A DNA stretch of 64,000 bases from Stenotrophomonas rhizophila (GTDB lineage Bacteria > Pseudomonadota > Gammaproteobacteria > Xanthomonadales > Xanthomonadaceae), in the NCBI RefSeq assembly GCF_007667275.1, contig NZ_VDQT01000001.1, positions 682,001-746,000 on the forward strand, in the 5' to 3' direction. Of the stretch, positions 60,479-64,000 are shown piece by piece. The notes under the pieces are model-generated. The model had not been told where the DNA came from and did no database searches. It worked only from the letters and a program-made list of their open reading frames with translations. Each line of letters opens with the position of its first letter. The stretch's first letter is position 1. Position numbers and translations under genes: made by a program.

Positions 60479-60605
60479 GGCGTTACTCCACGCCAGTGCC
60501 GGCAGAGGGAAACCGGCCTGCGCTGGCGCGCGGGCCGGTCAACGGCGGCGCCCACGCAGGGACGCCGCCCGGGCCGCGCGCAGGGCGCGGCCGCCATGGC
60601 ACGGC

Positions 60606-61097
60606 TTACTTGGCTTCGACGAAGATGTACTCGGCGCCGGTCGGCTGGACGATCGACTGCACGCGGGCGTTGTCGGCGGCCTGGCCGATGAACACCACGC
60701 GCACACCCTTCATCGAGTCGGCGGACACGTCCTTGAACACGGCCTGGATCATGTCGGCCATCTTGCCCGAGGCCGACGAACCGAAGGCCAGCATGTTGCC
60801 CGGCTGCACGCCACGGGCGACGGCGGCGGTGGCGCTTTCGACCTGGCGGTCGTACTTGGCCTGGAACTCCGGATCCGATTCCGGCGCCAGGTAGTACAGG
60901 AACGGGCTGTTGGTGATGTTGCCCATGTTCTGCACGGCCTGCGCCTGCAGGTACTTCTTCCAGCCCGCATCGTCGTCCTTGGCCGGGGCAACCAGCGCCT
61001 GCTGGGCTTCGGCGACCGGAGCGGCCTCTTCCTTCTTGCAGGCGGTGAAGGCCAGCGCGAACGACGCGATCAACATGGCACGCATGGTGTTGTTCAT
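60606..61097 (-). CDS. conserved lipoprotein of unknown function
   Basis: A 163-residue lipoprotein: signal peptide MNNTMRAMLIASFALAF, lipobox FTAC (Cys20) and then KKEEAAPVAEAQQAL, an acidic linker. The rest is a compact domain with NMGNITNSPFLYYLAPESDP and a Rossmann-like stretch VRVVFIGQAADNARVQSIVQ. I do not recognise the family. It is flanked by ferredoxin and coaD on the same strand, without overlap (127 and 45 bases). The 127-base gap to the ferredoxin holds only GC-rich hairpins. Confidence 0.8.
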   Translation of the reverse strand: MNNTMRAMLIASFALAFTACKKEEAAPVAEAQQALVAPAKDDDAGWKKYLQAQAVQNMGNITNSPFLYYLAPESDPEFQAKYDRQVESATAAVARGVQPGNMLAFGSSASGKMADMIQAVFKDVSADSMKGVRVVFIGQAADNARVQSIVQPTGAEYIFVEAK

Positions 61098-61142
61098 GGA
61101 GTCTCCCTCTTGGTGATTCTAGGTATTGTGTGGATCTTGGGG

Positions 61143-62265
<1,123 letters not shown>

Positions 62266-62274
62266 CCCTGCATT

Positions 62275-62338
62275 GTAGAGCCACGCCCTGCGTGGCTGCT
62301 TTCGGACAGCGTTCCAGCCACGCAGGGCGTGGCTCTAC
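62275..62338. repeat. inverted REP pair (GTAGAGCCACGC family)
   Basis: GTAGAGCCACGCCCTGCGTGGCTGC (62275-62299) and its mirror AGCCACGCAGGGCGTGGCTCTAC (62316-62338), the dimer form of the family at 10864 and 47152. It separates the divergent rsmD and htpG genes. Confidence 0.88.
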
Positions 62339-62348
62339 ATGGGGGAAC

Positions 62349-62375
62349 CTTGAAAACCGGGTCCTGCACCCCTAC
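62349..62375 (+). promoter_or_regulatory. sigma-32-type heat-shock promoter of htpG
   Basis: CTTGAAA, 13 bases, CCCCTAC, located 55-81 bases before the htpG start. Both boxes fit the sigma-32 consensus and the spacer equals that of the dnaK promoter. Confidence 0.8.
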
Positions 62376-62429
62376 CCCTTGAGCCAGCCGCCGCGCCGGG
62401 CGCGGCACCGTCCAAGGAGCACTCCACCG

Positions 62430-64000
62430 ATGACCGAGCAGACCCGAAAAGAAACCCTGGGCTTCCAGACCGAAGTGAAGCAGCTGCTGCAGCTGATGAT
62501 CCACTCGCTGTACTCCAACAAGGAAATCTTCCTTCGCGAGCTGATCTCCAACGCCGCCGACGCTTCGGACAAGCTGCGCTTCGAAGCGCTGACCCAGCCG
62601 GGATTGCTGGAGAACGGCGGTGAACTGCGCATCCAGGTCAGCGTCGACCCGCAGGCGCGCACGGTGACCATCGACGACAACGGCATCGGCATGAGCCGCG
62701 ACGAGGCCATCGCCCACCTGGGCACCATCGCCAAGTCCGGCACCGGCGATTTCCTGCGCCAGCTTTCCGGCGACCAGAAGAAGGATTCGCAGCTGATCGG
62801 CCAGTTCGGCGTCGGCTTCTACAGCGCGTTCATCGTCGCCGACCAGGTCGATGTGTACTCGCGCCGTGCCGGCCTGCCGGCCAGCGAGGGCGTGCACTGG
62901 TCCTCGCGCGGCGAAGGCGAGTTCGAGGTGGACACCATCGACAAGCCCGAACGGGGCACCCGCATCGTGCTGCACCTGAAGGACGACCAGCAGGACTTCG
63001 CCGATGCCTGGCGCCTGCGCGGCATCATCAAGAAGTACTCCGACCACATCGGCCTGCCGATCCAGATGGCCAAGGAACACCACGGCGACGACGCCCCGGC
63101 CGAGGTCGAATGGGAAACGGTGAACCGTGCCAGCGCGCTGTGGACGCGGCCACGCAGCGAGATCAGCGACGCCGAATACCAGGAGTTCTACAAGCACGCC
63201 GCGCACGACCACCAGGATCCGCTGGCCTGGAGCCACAACAAGGTCGAGGGCAAGCTGGAATACACCTCGCTGCTGTACGTGCCGGCCCATGCGCCGTTCG
63301 ACCTGTACCACCGCGACGCACCGAAGGGCCTGAAGCTGTACGTGCAGCGCGTGTTCGTGATGGACCAGGCCGAGCAGTTCCTGCCGCTGTACCTTCGCTT
63401 CATCAAGGGCGTGGTCGATTCCAACGACCTGTCGCTGAACGTGTCCCGCGAGATCCTGCAGTCCGGTCCGGTGATCGACTCGATGAAGTCGGCGCTGACC
63501 AGGCGCTGTCTGGACATGCTGGAGAAGCTGGCCAGCGACAAGCCCGAGGTCTACGCCGGGTTCTGGAAGCAGTTCGGCCAGGTACTCAAGGAAGGCCCCG
63601 CCGAAGACTTCAACAACCGCGAGAAGATCGCCGGCCTGCTGCGCTTCGCCTCGACCCATGACGCCAGCGGCGATCAGAGCGTGTCGCTGGCCGATTACCT
63701 CGGCCGCATGGTCGAAGGCCAGGACAAGATCTACTTCCTGACCGGCGACAGCCACACCCAGGTCAAGGACAGCCCGCACCTGGAAGTGTTCCGCAAGAAG
63801 GGCATCGAAGTGCTGCTGCTCACCGACCGCATCGACGAGTGGCTCATGGGCTACTTGACCGAGTTCGAGGGCAAGTCGTTCGTCGATGTCGCCCGCGGCG
63901 ACCTCGACCTGGGCGCGCTGGAAAGCGCCGAGGACAAGCAGGCGCAGGAAGCGGCGGCCAAGGACAAGCAGGGCCTGGTCGACCGGCTCAAGACCGCGCT
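62430..64000 (+). CDS. htpG: chaperone protein HtpG (Hsp90), 3' end outside window
   Basis: The first 523 codons of the bacterial Hsp90, an ATP-dependent chaperone. The start at 62430 has AAGGAG nine bases upstream and gives [20 protein letters not shown]. The GHKL ATP site shows [32 protein letters not shown] and [16 protein letters not shown]; the middle domain has [20 protein letters not shown], then [18 protein letters not shown]. The usual length is about 630 residues, so roughly the C-terminal dimerisation domain is missing to the window edge. A sigma-32-type promoter precedes it. Confidence 0.98.
   Translation, partial: MTEQTRKETLGFQTEVKQLLQLMIHSLYSNKEIFLRELISNAADASDKLRFEALTQPGLLENGGELRIQVSVDPQARTVTIDDNGIGMSRDEAIAHLGTIAKSGTGDFLRQLSGDQKKDSQLIGQFGVGFYSAFIVADQVDVYSRRAGLPASEGVHWSSRGEGEFEVDTIDKPERGTRIVLHLKDDQQDFADAWRLRGIIKKYSDHIGLPIQMAKEHHGDDAPAEVEWETVNRASALWTRPRSEISDAEYQEFYKHAAHDHQDPLAWSHNKVEGKLEYTSLLYVPAHAPFDLYHRDAPKGLKLYVQRVFVMDQAEQFLPLYLRFIKGVVDSNDLSLNVSREILQSGPVIDSMKSALTRRCLDMLEKLASDKPEVYAGFWKQFGQVLKEGPAEDFNNREKIAGLLRFASTHDASGDQSVSLADYLGRMVEGQDKIYFLTGDSHTQVKDSPHLEVFRKKGIEVLLLTDRIDEWLMGYLTEFEGKSFVDVARGDLDLGALESAEDKQAQEAAAKDKQGLVDRLKTA

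Overview
The window is high-GC chromosomal DNA from a xanthomonad, most likely a Stenotrophomonas species. The evidence is the gene order (hrcA-grpE-dnaK-dnaJ, recN, divergent fur/bamE, rnfH-ratA next to smpB and ssrA), an efflux locus with the architecture of S. maltophilia smeU1-V-W-U2-X plus its LysR regulator, and many short palindromes headed by GTAG, like the SMAG/REP repeats of Stenotrophomonas. Both ends cut a gene: an ABC exporter on the left and htpG on the right.

Layout. 1-3.98 kb: ABC exporter end, a small conserved protein, a REP cluster, tyrA-like prephenate dehydrogenase and pdxY. 4.1-10.9 kb: the heat-shock operon on the minus strand (hrcA, grpE, dnaK, dnaJ) and recN on the plus strand; grpE, dnaK and the distant htpG carry matching sigma-32-type promoters. 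10.9-15.9 kb: LysR/GDSL-esterase pair, fur/bamE, rnfH-ratA, smpB and a small gene. 16.0-17.8 kb: ssrA (tmRNA), whose 3' end and terminator are duplicated 1.29 kb downstream; between the copies lies a decayed prophage scrap with an Rz/Rz1 lysis remnant. 17.9-24.4 kb: two small exported proteins, a TonB-receptor/ABC-exporter pair behind a Zur-like palindrome, and an SMR efflux gene coupled to its TetR regulator.

24.6-32.3 kb is one gene for a protein of about 2,557 residues whose C-terminus has the zinc-site pattern of a cytidine-deaminase-fold toxin (DSE followed by CxxC). This is the most unusual locus in the window. 32.4-34.4 kb holds small membrane proteins and an exported endonuclease/exonuclease/phosphatase-family protein. 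34.5-43.4 kb is the SmeVWX-type RND efflux operon (OMF, SDR, RND pump, adaptor, atypical SDR, and a coupled 75-residue leader gene) with a divergent LysR regulator. 43.6-50.7 kb: OmpA lipoprotein, photolyase, catalase-like protein, an epimerase/TetR pair and an AraC/SDR pair.

50.7-56.4 kb is a four-gene minus-strand operon for organophosphate use: TonB receptor, beta-propeller phytase-like lipoprotein, purple-acid-type phosphatase and exported pyrophosphatase. The remainder is housekeeping: upp, an MBL hydrolase, a nested palindromic element, gamma-glutamyltransferase translationally coupled to a ferredoxin, a lipoprotein, coaD, rsmD, a REP pair and htpG. No tRNA, rRNA, CRISPR array or intact transposase was seen.
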